A DNA stretch of 64,000 bases from Tolypothrix tenuis PCC 7101 (GTDB lineage: Bacteria; Cyanobacteriota; Cyanobacteriia; Cyanobacteriales; Nostocaceae): assembly GCF_002368295.1 (NCBI RefSeq), contig NZ_AP018249.1:1-64000 (forward strand). The letters are read 5' to 3'. Below, one piece after another: positions 52,565-61,140 of the stretch. Every line of letters starts with the position of its first letter. Position 1 is the first letter of the stretch. A program made the position numbers and the translations under genes. The notes beneath the pieces were generated by a model. The model saw nothing but the letters and a program-made list of their open reading frames with translations. It did not search any database and was not told where the DNA came from.

Positions 52565-55500
52565 TACCGTCAGTAGTCGCCTCAGAAGTTCGCGCCAGCA
52601 TTGAAGACTTCCTCAAAACTGAATTTCGCCCTGCATCCCCTGGTTTTGAAGGGCTGATGCAACGCTTCTTAGCAACACCGGAAGCTGTATTTAAAGGCCC
52701 TTACCTGTCTGTGGGTTTGCCATTCCGCCCCGGTTCTACAGGTGCAGACTATTTCCCCGACGTGCCAATGGCATTTCCCCCACACCGCCATCAGGAACAA
52801 GCATTCGCTCGATTAAAAGCACCTTACTATCAATCAACCCTTGTCGCCACAGGAACAGGTTCAGGAAAAACAGAGTGTTTTTTGTTACCCATCCTCAATC
52901 ACTGCTACCAGCATGAAAGCGAACCGGGTATTAAAGCACTGCTAATTTATCCGATGAACGCCCTTGCTACCGACCAAGCAAAGCGATTAGCAAGTCTCAT
53001 CTGGCACAACCCAAAATTAAAAGGTAAGGTAACTGCTGGGTTATTTGTCGGTGAATCAGAACGAGATCCAAAGGCGATGATGGGTGAAGACCATATCATC
53101 ACTGACAAAAATATTCTGCGCCAATGTCCCCCCGACATTTTGTTGACTAACTACAAAATGCTCGACTACCTGCTGATTCGTCCTGGCGACCAACCATTAT
53201 GGGCAGGAAATGCACCAGAAACCCTGCGTTATTTGGTAGTTGATGAAATTCACACCTTTGATGGCGCACAGGGAACAGATTTAGCTTGTTTAATCCGCCG
53301 CCTCAAAGCTAGATTGCAAACTCCCGAACGTCATTTAGCTTGTGTCGGGACTTCTGCAACCTTGGGTGGTAGTGGTAATAAATGGGATATGTTGAATTAT
53401 GCAACTACTGTTTTTGACGAACCCTTCGACCAAAATGCCCTAGTTGAAGAAGATAGGCTAACTTGTGGAGAATTTCTCTTTGATGCTTACATTAATCCCC
53501 TCCCCATTCCCGAACCAGATAAATTAGACATTCTCAAAGCTGCCAACTACCAAACTATCGACGAATATATCTGCGCCCAATATCAGCTATGGTTTGAAGC
53601 AGCAATTACCGAACAATTTAATAGTAACGAGTGGCGGGTTGAATTAGGCGATCGCTTGAAATCTCTGCCCATCGTCCACAACTTACTCAAAGTTTTAGAC
53701 CAAGGAGCGATCGCCCTACCTGAACTTTGGCAAAAACTCAGCCGAAAAATGCGCTTACCAGATAGCGATGACCCAATTTATCAAGCTGCTTTATTTGATA
53801 GTTTAATTGCTTTGTGTGCGATCGCCCGCCGCCAATTGCACACTGCACTTGTCCCTTGGGTGAATATTCGTCTGCAATTTTGGCTGCGAGAACTGCGCCG
53901 CATGGTGGGAACTGTAGAGAAGCAACCCGAATTAGTATTTGCTGATGACCAAGCATCAGAAGAAAAAGAGCGTGTTCTGCCAGTGATACACTGTCGAGAC
54001 TGCGGTAGTACGGGATGGGGAGGATTAAGGCAACAAGTAACAAACCATAAAATAGCTTGTGACCTACGAGATTTTTATAAAGCGTACTTCGCAAACGACC
54101 CATTAATTACCTACATTTTCCCCCATCGCAATCCAGATAATGATAGAGGTTGGTTATCTTGGAAGCTTTGCAAAGAATGCCTAACCCTTAACCGCACAGA
54201 TGCTCATCGTTGTTCTAAGTGCGCCAGCGAAGAATTTATTTCAGTTATTGAACCAGACCAAGATGCGATCGTTCGCACGATAAAAACCAAAAATGGTAAT
54301 CCCCGGCGCGTTTCTAACCATGATTGCCCCTTCTGCGGTAGTAAAGATGGTTTAGCAATTCTCGGTTCTCGCGCTGCGAGTTTAGCTAGTGCCGCAATTG
54401 GTACATTATTCTCATCAGCTTACAATGATGACCACAAACTAATTACTTTTTCTGACTCCGTACAAGATGCAGCGCACCGTGCAGGCTTTTTTGAAACTCG
54501 TACCTTCCGCACAACCTTAAGAAGTGCCTTACGCCAGCATCTTGATAATAAAGCCAAAGGATGGAATTTAGCGGATATTCGGGCTGACTTTTCTCAACAT
54601 TGGCGTAATGAAATTGGTGGCGATGGCGATTATATTGCCACGTTTATGCCTTCAGATTTGGAATGGTTGCGGGAATGGGAAGAATTACAACAAGCAGGAA
54701 CAGCAAAACCCAGCCTTGTTGACCTGATTAATAAACGACTTGATTGGGAAGTAATTGCAGAAATTGGCTTGCGGACAAATTTGGGTGCTTCATTAGAACG
54801 CACTGACACCTGTGCAATCTATCTTGATAGTAATTTACTCAATCTTGCTTGTTTAAACTTACTCGAACGAATTCGCAACGAAATTGGCGGACTAGAAAAT
54901 CTCGATCAGCAAACCCTGCACCGTTTTCTGTTGGGGTTAATTTACCATCTGCGGCTACAGGGCGGTATTTTGCATTCGGTAACAGAAAATTATATTGAAA
55001 GTGGTGGTCAAACGTTCCGGTTGCAGCAACCCTTATTTATGCCTGGATTTGGCCCATCCTCACTTACACCCGTTTACTTTGTCCAAAATGGTAATTTTCC
55101 TCGTTTTGAAGCCTTAGTCCGACCATCAGGGAAAATAACTTGGTGTGAGAATTGGGCTTTTAAATTGTTTTCTAGCTACACTCCACTAATTGTCGCCCAG
55201 GTAGAAACCCTTTACAACCTAGTTTTAAATCAACTGGTGTCTCATGAGATTTTTGGAGTCAGGGAAACACGTAACGGCGCAAAAGTCTGGGGTATCGAAC
55301 AAACAGCATTGTATTTGGATATTACAGCACATCACCTTGAATGCGATAAATGCGGACACAGCATTACCTCTTCTCCACAAGAATTGACGTTATGGACAGA
55401 TACACCTTGTATGCGTCCGAAGTGTACGGGGAAATATCAACCATCGGAACGAAAAACCCGCGATTTTTACCGCCACTTGTATTCTAAAGGTCGAGTGTGG

Positions 55501-58500
55501 CGCATTTTTGCCAGAGAACACACCGGACTATTAGAAAGAGATGTCCGCGAAGAATTAGAAAATCGCTTTATCACAGGTCGCCACCGTTACGACCCCAATC
55601 TTCTGTCTGCTACTTCAACCCTGGAAATGGGGATTGATATTGGTACGCTTTCTTCTGTTTTATTGTGTTCCGTTCCTCCAGCCCAAGCCAATTACCAACA
55701 GCGTATTGGTCGTGCAGGCCGTCGAGATGGTAATGCTTTTATCGCTGCGATCGCTAACGGTACTCCCCACGATTTATATTTCTGGGCTGACCCCATGTTA
55801 ATGATTGCAGGTGGGGTAGATACTCCCGGTTCTTACCTCGATGCTTCAGCGATTTTACAACGCCAACTCACTGCTTACTGTCTCGACCGTTGGGTATCCC
55901 AAGGTATCACCCCAGACCAACTACCCGAACGATTTGGCACTGTTTTAGATAGCGTCCAGCAACGCGATTTAACTCGCTTTCCTTATACATGGCTAAATTT
56001 TATTGAAAATCAACAGTTAGAACTACTGCAAGATTTTCTCGATCTCTTCCAAAATCAAATATCCCACCGTAGCGCCGAACAGTTAAGAATATTTATTGAG
56101 AAAGGCGAAAACGATGAAGGGGGATTGCGTTGGCGCATTGTCAACCGCTTGCAGGAAGTAGTGGAAGAACGCCGACGCTTAAAAAACCAAAGTGATACCT
56201 TACGGCGACGTATTAAAGATAAGGAAAAAGCTGCTAAGAGTCAAAATCATGAAGAAGAACTAGCGGAACTCCACCGCGAACGGGGGGGGTTGATGGAGTT
56301 AGTGAAAAATATCAGCGATAAAAATACCCTCAACTTCTTTACTGATGAAGGGTTGCTACCTAACTATGCTTTCCCTGAACCAGGTGTAATGCTCAAGTCA
56401 ATTATTTGGCGACAAAAGAATATCAAAGGAGATGGTGCATCTGGCAAATACGAAACCTTTACCTTTGAGTACGAACGCCCTGGTGCGATCGCCTTGCGGG
56501 AACTTGCTCCTTCTGGTGTATTTTATGCCGAGGGAAACCGCGTCAAAATAGACCAAATCGACTTAAATATTTCCCAAATTGAAGAGTGGCGCTTATGTAG
56601 AAACTGTTCCTATGCTGCTCTCACTATTTTAGATGCAGCTAAAGAACCAGCTTGTCCACGCTGTGGGGACAGAATGTGGTCAGATGCAGGACGTAAGCGC
56701 AAAATGATTCGTTTACGCCAAGTTATAGCAACTACTAACGCCAGAGAAAGCCGTATTGGTGATGACAAAGATGAGCGCCAACCAGCCTTTTTCACTCAAC
56801 AAATGTTGGTAGATTTTGAACCGGAAGCACGGGAAAAGACTTTTGTAATTAAAGATGATGAATTTCCCTTTGGTTTTGAATTTATTTCACGAGTCACCTT
56901 TCGAGAAGTCAATTTTGGGGAGGGTAATTCCCAATCTGAAAATTTTGAAGTTGCTGGAATTAACCGTCCCCGTCCTGGTTTTCAAATTTGTCGCCATTGC
57001 GGTAAAGTTCAAACTGATCCAGAAAAACCAGAACACGCCTTGACTTGTTCTAGACGTGAAAATAGCAATGAAAATGATTTTACTGATATCTTGTACTTGT
57101 TTAGACAATTTGAATCGGAAGCAATCAGAATCTTACTACCTGTAGATACCTTAACTTCTGATAAAAAATTACATTCATTTATTGCCGCCTTGCAACTAGG
57201 GTTAAAACAATACTTTAAGGGTAAAGTAGACCACCTCAGAACCCTTATTAGTCACGAACCGCAAGAAAATACACCTAGCTTGCTACGCAAACCTTTTCTA
57301 TTTTTATACGACACCATTCCTGGTGGAACGGGATATCTACGCGAATTACTACGAGATCCAAATAACTTTTTCTCTGTGTTTGAACAAGCATTAGTTATTT
57401 TACGTGCTTGCGATTGTAATGATGGCTGTTATAACTGCTTGTACGGTTATCGTAATAGTTTTGACCGAGATCAAACTAGCCGTAAGACAGCGATTGATTT
57501 ACTTAATATGATTGTTAACCGTCGTCTGCAATTAACTGAAACTCAAGGAGGGCTTTCTCAAGTTAAACTCAATGCTTTATTTGATAGTATTCTTGAATTA
57601 CGTTTTATTGAAGCACTAAGACGCTACCGTCATAATAACGAACCAACAATCGTTCGTAAAGAAATAGTTAATGGTAAAGCTGGTTATTTTATTAGAATTG
57701 CTAATCAAGATTGGAACGTTGAACCACAGGTAGAACTTGGCAGAAACGAAGGAATTGAAGTTAATAGCAGAGCAGATTTTGTTTTTTATCCTGCTAAAAA
57801 TACAACAGCGATTAAACCGATAGTCATATTTACCGACGGTTGGCAATACCATGCTCACCGCATTGCCGAAGATTTTCTTCAACGTATGGCAATTGCTAAG
57901 AGCAACGAGTATCACGTTTGGTCTTTAACTTGGACTGATGTAGAATCGCAGTTCTCAAACAAGCAAAATGATGTTTATGTTGACCTTTTAGAACTTGGTA
58001 ATAGTCAGCAATTTAAGGCTAAGGAAGGTACATTTTACGAAAAATATAAATGTGTAGAATTACGACTGATTGCTCAAAAAAACAGTTTTATTTGGCTGGT
58101 TAATTTCCTGGTTAATCCAAATAGAGATTTATGGAAAAATTTTGCTCTGATGAGAACTTCTGCTCAATTTGATAATGCTCGTTTTAGCCAGCAGGATGCT
58201 CGTCTATCTTGGGTTAATGCAGTATTAAAGAAAACCAACTCTTCAGTTGTAGATGCGTTTAAACCCATAGAAACTGGAAAAATGTTAGGTTTAGTTTCTG
58301 GGGCAATAAATGACGATAAAAACTTAGTCAAAATTTATATCTCAGTAGATGGTAAACGTCATTTAACTCTAGATAGTACTGGCTCGTTTGTCACTATTTA
58401 TTTAGATGATAAAGCAATAGAGAATGAAAAAGAATTGCAAAAATTATGGATAGGAGTTCTACGTTATTTCAACATATTACAATTTCTTGACCATAGTTAT

Positions 58501-58887
58501 GTTGTGACGGCTCAAGGTAACGACAATGGTTTAAATTCTGCATTAGTACCTCCCAAAGCAAATCAGGCTCAATCTCAACCGACGGTTAAACATAATGTAG
58601 CAGCTTGGCAAAAACTAGAGGAACTAGTTTTTGATGAGACAACATTAGAACTGTTGCACTATATGCAAGAACATAACTGGGATTTACCAGAAGTTGGTTA
58701 TGAGTTAATGGATAGTAATGAAGTTGTAATTGCTGAGGCTGAGTTAGCTTGGACAAAACGTAAATGTGCTGTTTTGATTACAGCAGATAATACTTTAATG
58801 CTATTTAAAGCAGCAGGATGGCAAGTAGCTACTATTAGTGAAGTTATGGCTGATCCAGAAACATTTTATAGCCAATATATTAATTAA
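52561..58887 (+). CDS. Giant DEAD/DEAH helicase with DUF1998, zinc clusters and a Vsr/DUF559-like nuclease domain (2108 aa)
   Basis: The helicase begins with TGTGSGKTECF (about 95-105), LLIYPMNALATDQAKR, VVDEIHTFDGAQGTDLA (about 224-240) and VGTSATLGG. Inserts with CxxC pairs follow at about 478-600 and 930-960. The second lobe has SATSTLEMGIDIGTL and QQRIGRAGRRDGNAF (about 1018-1062). More CxxC pairs lie near 1346-1365 and 1476, then a DUF1998/MZB cluster CDCNDGCYNCLYGYRN near 1617-1632. Residues about 1670-1800 read like a Vsr/DUF559 PD-(D/E)XK nuclease: ELRFIEAL, VEPQVEL, RADFVFY, IFTDGWQYH and LTWTDV. The last 75 aa match the DUF262 protein's module. In DISARM, DrmA (helicase) and DrmB (DUF1998) are separate; here helicase, DUF1998 and nuclease share one chain. 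Druantia DruE is another large relative. Confidence 0.82.
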   Translation: MIPSVVASEVRASIEDFLKTEFRPASPGFEGLMQRFLATPEAVFKGPYLSVGLPFRPGSTGADYFPDVPMAFPPHRHQEQAFARLKAPYYQSTLVATGTGSGKTECFLLPILNHCYQHESEPGIKALLIYPMNALATDQAKRLASLIWHNPKLKGKVTAGLFVGESERDPKAMMGEDHIITDKNILRQCPPDILLTNYKMLDYLLIRPGDQPLWAGNAPETLRYLVVDEIHTFDGAQGTDLACLIRRLKARLQTPERHLACVGTSATLGGSGNKWDMLNYATTVFDEPFDQNALVEEDRLTCGEFLFDAYINPLPIPEPDKLDILKAANYQTIDEYICAQYQLWFEAAITEQFNSNEWRVELGDRLKSLPIVHNLLKVLDQGAIALPELWQKLSRKMRLPDSDDPIYQAALFDSLIALCAIARRQLHTALVPWVNIRLQFWLRELRRMVGTVEKQPELVFADDQASEEKERVLPVIHCRDCGSTGWGGLRQQVTNHKIACDLRDFYKAYFANDPLITYIFPHRNPDNDRGWLSWKLCKECLTLNRTDAHRCSKCASEEFISVIEPDQDAIVRTIKTKNGNPRRVSNHDCPFCGSKDGLAILGSRAASLASAAIGTLFSSAYNDDHKLITFSDSVQDAAHRAGFFETRTFRTTLRSALRQHLDNKAKGWNLADIRADFSQHWRNEIGGDGDYIATFMPSDLEWLREWEELQQAGTAKPSLVDLINKRLDWEVIAEIGLRTNLGASLERTDTCAIYLDSNLLNLACLNLLERIRNEIGGLENLDQQTLHRFLLGLIYHLRLQGGILHSVTENYIESGGQTFRLQQPLFMPGFGPSSLTPVYFVQNGNFPRFEALVRPSGKITWCENWAFKLFSSYTPLIVAQVETLYNLVLNQLVSHEIFGVRETRNGAKVWGIEQTALYLDITAHHLECDKCGHSITSSPQELTLWTDTPCMRPKCTGKYQPSERKTRDFYRHLYSKGRVWRIFAREHTGLLERDVREELENRFITGRHRYDPNLLSATSTLEMGIDIGTLSSVLLCSVPPAQANYQQRIGRAGRRDGNAFIAAIANGTPHDLYFWADPMLMIAGGVDTPGSYLDASAILQRQLTAYCLDRWVSQGITPDQLPERFGTVLDSVQQRDLTRFPYTWLNFIENQQLELLQDFLDLFQNQISHRSAEQLRIFIEKGENDEGGLRWRIVNRLQEVVEERRRLKNQSDTLRRRIKDKEKAAKSQNHEEELAELHRERGGLMELVKNISDKNTLNFFTDEGLLPNYAFPEPGVMLKSIIWRQKNIKGDGASGKYETFTFEYERPGAIALRELAPSGVFYAEGNRVKIDQIDLNISQIEEWRLCRNCSYAALTILDAAKEPACPRCGDRMWSDAGRKRKMIRLRQVIATTNARESRIGDDKDERQPAFFTQQMLVDFEPEAREKTFVIKDDEFPFGFEFISRVTFREVNFGEGNSQSENFEVAGINRPRPGFQICRHCGKVQTDPEKPEHALTCSRRENSNENDFTDILYLFRQFESEAIRILLPVDTLTSDKKLHSFIAALQLGLKQYFKGKVDHLRTLISHEPQENTPSLLRKPFLFLYDTIPGGTGYLRELLRDPNNFFSVFEQALVILRACDCNDGCYNCLYGYRNSFDRDQTSRKTAIDLLNMIVNRRLQLTETQGGLSQVKLNALFDSILELRFIEALRRYRHNNEPTIVRKEIVNGKAGYFIRIANQDWNVEPQVELGRNEGIEVNSRADFVFYPAKNTTAIKPIVIFTDGWQYHAHRIAEDFLQRMAIAKSNEYHVWSLTWTDVESQFSNKQNDVYVDLLELGNSQQFKAKEGTFYEKYKCVELRLIAQKNSFIWLVNFLVNPNRDLWKNFALMRTSAQFDNARFSQQDARLSWVNAVLKKTNSSVVDAFKPIETGKMLGLVSGAINDDKNLVKIYISVDGKRHLTLDSTGSFVTIYLDDKAIENEKELQKLWIGVLRYFNILQFLDHSYVVTAQGNDNGLNSALVPPKANQAQSQPTVKHNVAAWQKLEELVFDETTLELLHYMQEHNWDLPEVGYELMDSNEVVIAEAELAWTKRKCAVLITADNTLMLFKAAGWQVATISEVMADPETFYSQYIN

Positions 58888-58922
58888 TAATGCGATAGGA
58901 GATTATTCAAGGAAGTAATTAT

Positions 58923-61079
58923 ATGTTAAACCATCAACCAAAACTAGCAATATCCGCAGATTTTCTCGATGCTTTTAGTAGGATACCTCGACAAATTCAA
59001 GGTAAAGTAAATGTATTTGTTGAAAAATTTAAGAAAGACCCAACCAGTTCTGGTATTAATTATGAGTCAATTAACGGCAGGGACTCTCGACTAAAATCTG
59101 TTCGCATTGACTTGTCATATAGAGCTATTGTTTTTAAACCTGATAAGGGCAATACTTATATTCTTTTATGGGTTGATAACCATGATGATGCTTATAGCTG
59201 GGCGCAACGCCGGGTTTGTAAAATTAACCCAGAATCAGGTGCATTACAAATTATAGATATTGAGGAAGCAAGCGCAATTGAAGCAGAAATTTCTAGTCGT
59301 AGAATACCACAAATTCCTGGTCGATTTGATAGCATACCAGATAAATATTTATTGCGGCTTGGCATTCCCGATGAATTATTAGGTGCAGTTCGTGCAGTTG
59401 TAACTGACGAAGATATCGATAAATTAGTGTCTAAGTTACCCGAAGAAGCGGCTGATGCTTTACTAATGTTGGGTGCTGGATACTCTATCGAAGAAACTCT
59501 CACAGCACAAGATAAAAACCGCGAACAGACTATCGACACAGATAATATTGATGCAGCTTTAGAAAAAGACGACAGTAAACGCCGCTTCCGAGTTGTTGAA
59601 AATGAAACAGAATTGTTAGAAATTCTAGCTGCACCTTTAGAAAAATGGCGCGTATTTCTCCACCCCAGCCAAAGACGTTTGGTTGAACGCGACTGGAAAG
59701 GGCCAGTACGAGTATTAGGTGGTGCAGGAACAGGGAAAACAGTAGTTGCAATGCACCGTGCTAAATGGCTGGCAGAAAATCGATTTACAAATTCAGGCGA
59801 TCGCATTTTATTTACAACCTTTACCCGTAACCTTGCAGTTGATATCGAAGCTAACTTACGTAAAATCTGCTCTCCTGAAACCATGCGTCGCATACGAGTT
59901 GAGAATATTGATGCCTGGGTAACATCATTTTTAAAAAGTGAAGGTGTCACTACTAAAATTGTCTACGATGACCAAGTAGCAGAACTTTGGGAAAAAGCTT
60001 ACGAATGCAAACCTGAATCTCCATCGTTAACACTTGCTTTTTATCAGGATGAATGGCGTGAGGTAATTCAAGCTAATAAAATCACAAACTTCAAGCAATA
60101 TTTAACAGTTACCCGCACTGGACGCGGTACAAGACTCAATCGAGCCGAGCGAGCTGCTATTTGGGTTGTTTTTGAAGAATATCGTTCATTACTCCAACAA
60201 AAAGGTTGGAAAGAAGCCGAAGATGCAATGCGTGATGCTTGTAGTTTATTACAAAATAAACCAGGAGAAACTTTACCTTTCAAGGCTGTAATCGTAGATG
60301 AAGCTCAAGATATGAGCGATGCAGTTTTCTCACTAATTAGGGCAATAGTTCCACCGAAAAACGACGGCAATGATATTTTTATAGTTGGCGACCCTCACCA
60401 ACGTATTTATGGGCGAAAAGTTGTTCTTAGTCGCTGCGGTATTGATATTCGCGGTCGCTCCCATAAATTAAGAATTAACTACCGTACAACCGATGAAACC
60501 CGCAAGTGGGCAACAATAGTGCTGGATGGTATTACTTTCGATGACTTAGACGGTGAACAAGATGACCTTAAAGGATACCGTTCTTTACTTCATGGAGATC
60601 AACCTGTAGTTAAAGGATTTTCTAGTTTCGAGGATGAAATGAATTTCATCAGCGCGTATCTTCAGCAGCTAGAAAGTAGTGGTACTCCTTTAAGCAATGT
60701 TTGTATTGTGGTTCGCACTAATTCTTTGGTAAAACAATATGCTTCTGCTCTTGAAAATCTTAATGTCAAAGTGCGAGAAATTAAGCGTACTCAGCCTGAT
60801 AATTTGTCTGAACAAGGTGTTCGCATTGCAACAATGCACCGAGTAAAGGGTTTGCAATTTGACTATGTGGTGTTAGCCAGTATCAATGATGGTATTTTAC
60901 CGTTAAAGTCAGCATTATCTAATACTGCTGATAAAGCAGCATATAATTCACTAATTAATTCAGAGCGTTCTTTAATCCATGTAGCTGCTACTCGCGCTAA
61001 ACGTTGCGTTACGCTTACTTACTATGGACAATCAAGTTCTCTCATTCCAGCAACAAAAGCTATACCTTTACAAAAATAG
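58923..61079 (+). CDS. UvrD/Rep-like SF1A helicase with an N-terminal RelE/ParE-toxin-like domain
   Basis: Residues 1-90 read like a RelE/ParE fold (DFLDAFSRIPRQIQGKVNVF, then SVRIDLSYRAIVFKPD and LLWVDNHDDAYSWAQRR). In stand-alone toxins this fold cuts ribosome-bound mRNA or inhibits gyrase. A linker leads to a UvrD-type helicase: GGAGTGKTVVAMHRAKW (about 264-280), VDEAQDMS (about 457), VGDPHQRIYG (about 487), RIATMHRVKGLQFDYVVL (about 633-650) and VAATRAKRC (about 686). At 718 aa it is shorter than UvrD and the 2B part is reduced. It starts 35 bp after the DUF1998 helicase in the same direction and so belongs to the operon. UvrD helicases with a RelE-like front are known in databases (recollection). 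Whether the front half is active is unknown. Confidence 0.83.
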   Translation: MLNHQPKLAISADFLDAFSRIPRQIQGKVNVFVEKFKKDPTSSGINYESINGRDSRLKSVRIDLSYRAIVFKPDKGNTYILLWVDNHDDAYSWAQRRVCKINPESGALQIIDIEEASAIEAEISSRRIPQIPGRFDSIPDKYLLRLGIPDELLGAVRAVVTDEDIDKLVSKLPEEAADALLMLGAGYSIEETLTAQDKNREQTIDTDNIDAALEKDDSKRRFRVVENETELLEILAAPLEKWRVFLHPSQRRLVERDWKGPVRVLGGAGTGKTVVAMHRAKWLAENRFTNSGDRILFTTFTRNLAVDIEANLRKICSPETMRRIRVENIDAWVTSFLKSEGVTTKIVYDDQVAELWEKAYECKPESPSLTLAFYQDEWREVIQANKITNFKQYLTVTRTGRGTRLNRAERAAIWVVFEEYRSLLQQKGWKEAEDAMRDACSLLQNKPGETLPFKAVIVDEAQDMSDAVFSLIRAIVPPKNDGNDIFIVGDPHQRIYGRKVVLSRCGIDIRGRSHKLRINYRTTDETRKWATIVLDGITFDDLDGEQDDLKGYRSLLHGDQPVVKGFSSFEDEMNFISAYLQQLESSGTPLSNVCIVVRTNSLVKQYASALENLNVKVREIKRTQPDNLSEQGVRIATMHRVKGLQFDYVVLASINDGILPLKSALSNTADKAAYNSLINSERSLIHVAATRAKRCVTLTYYGQSSSLIPATKAIPLQK

Positions 61080-61140
61080 AGTTTGTTTAGCTTTTGTGGT
61101 AATAGTCAAACTTTATTATAAACCTGAATCAACTTTAAAT

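Noticed and set aside
44856..61079. Naming the operon as Druantia, BREX or Dpd
   Set aside because: DruE also has DUF1998 and PglX also is a large methyltransferase, but PglZ, BrxC, DruH and the DpdA transglycosylase are not in the window. DISARM-like is the closest by gene order.
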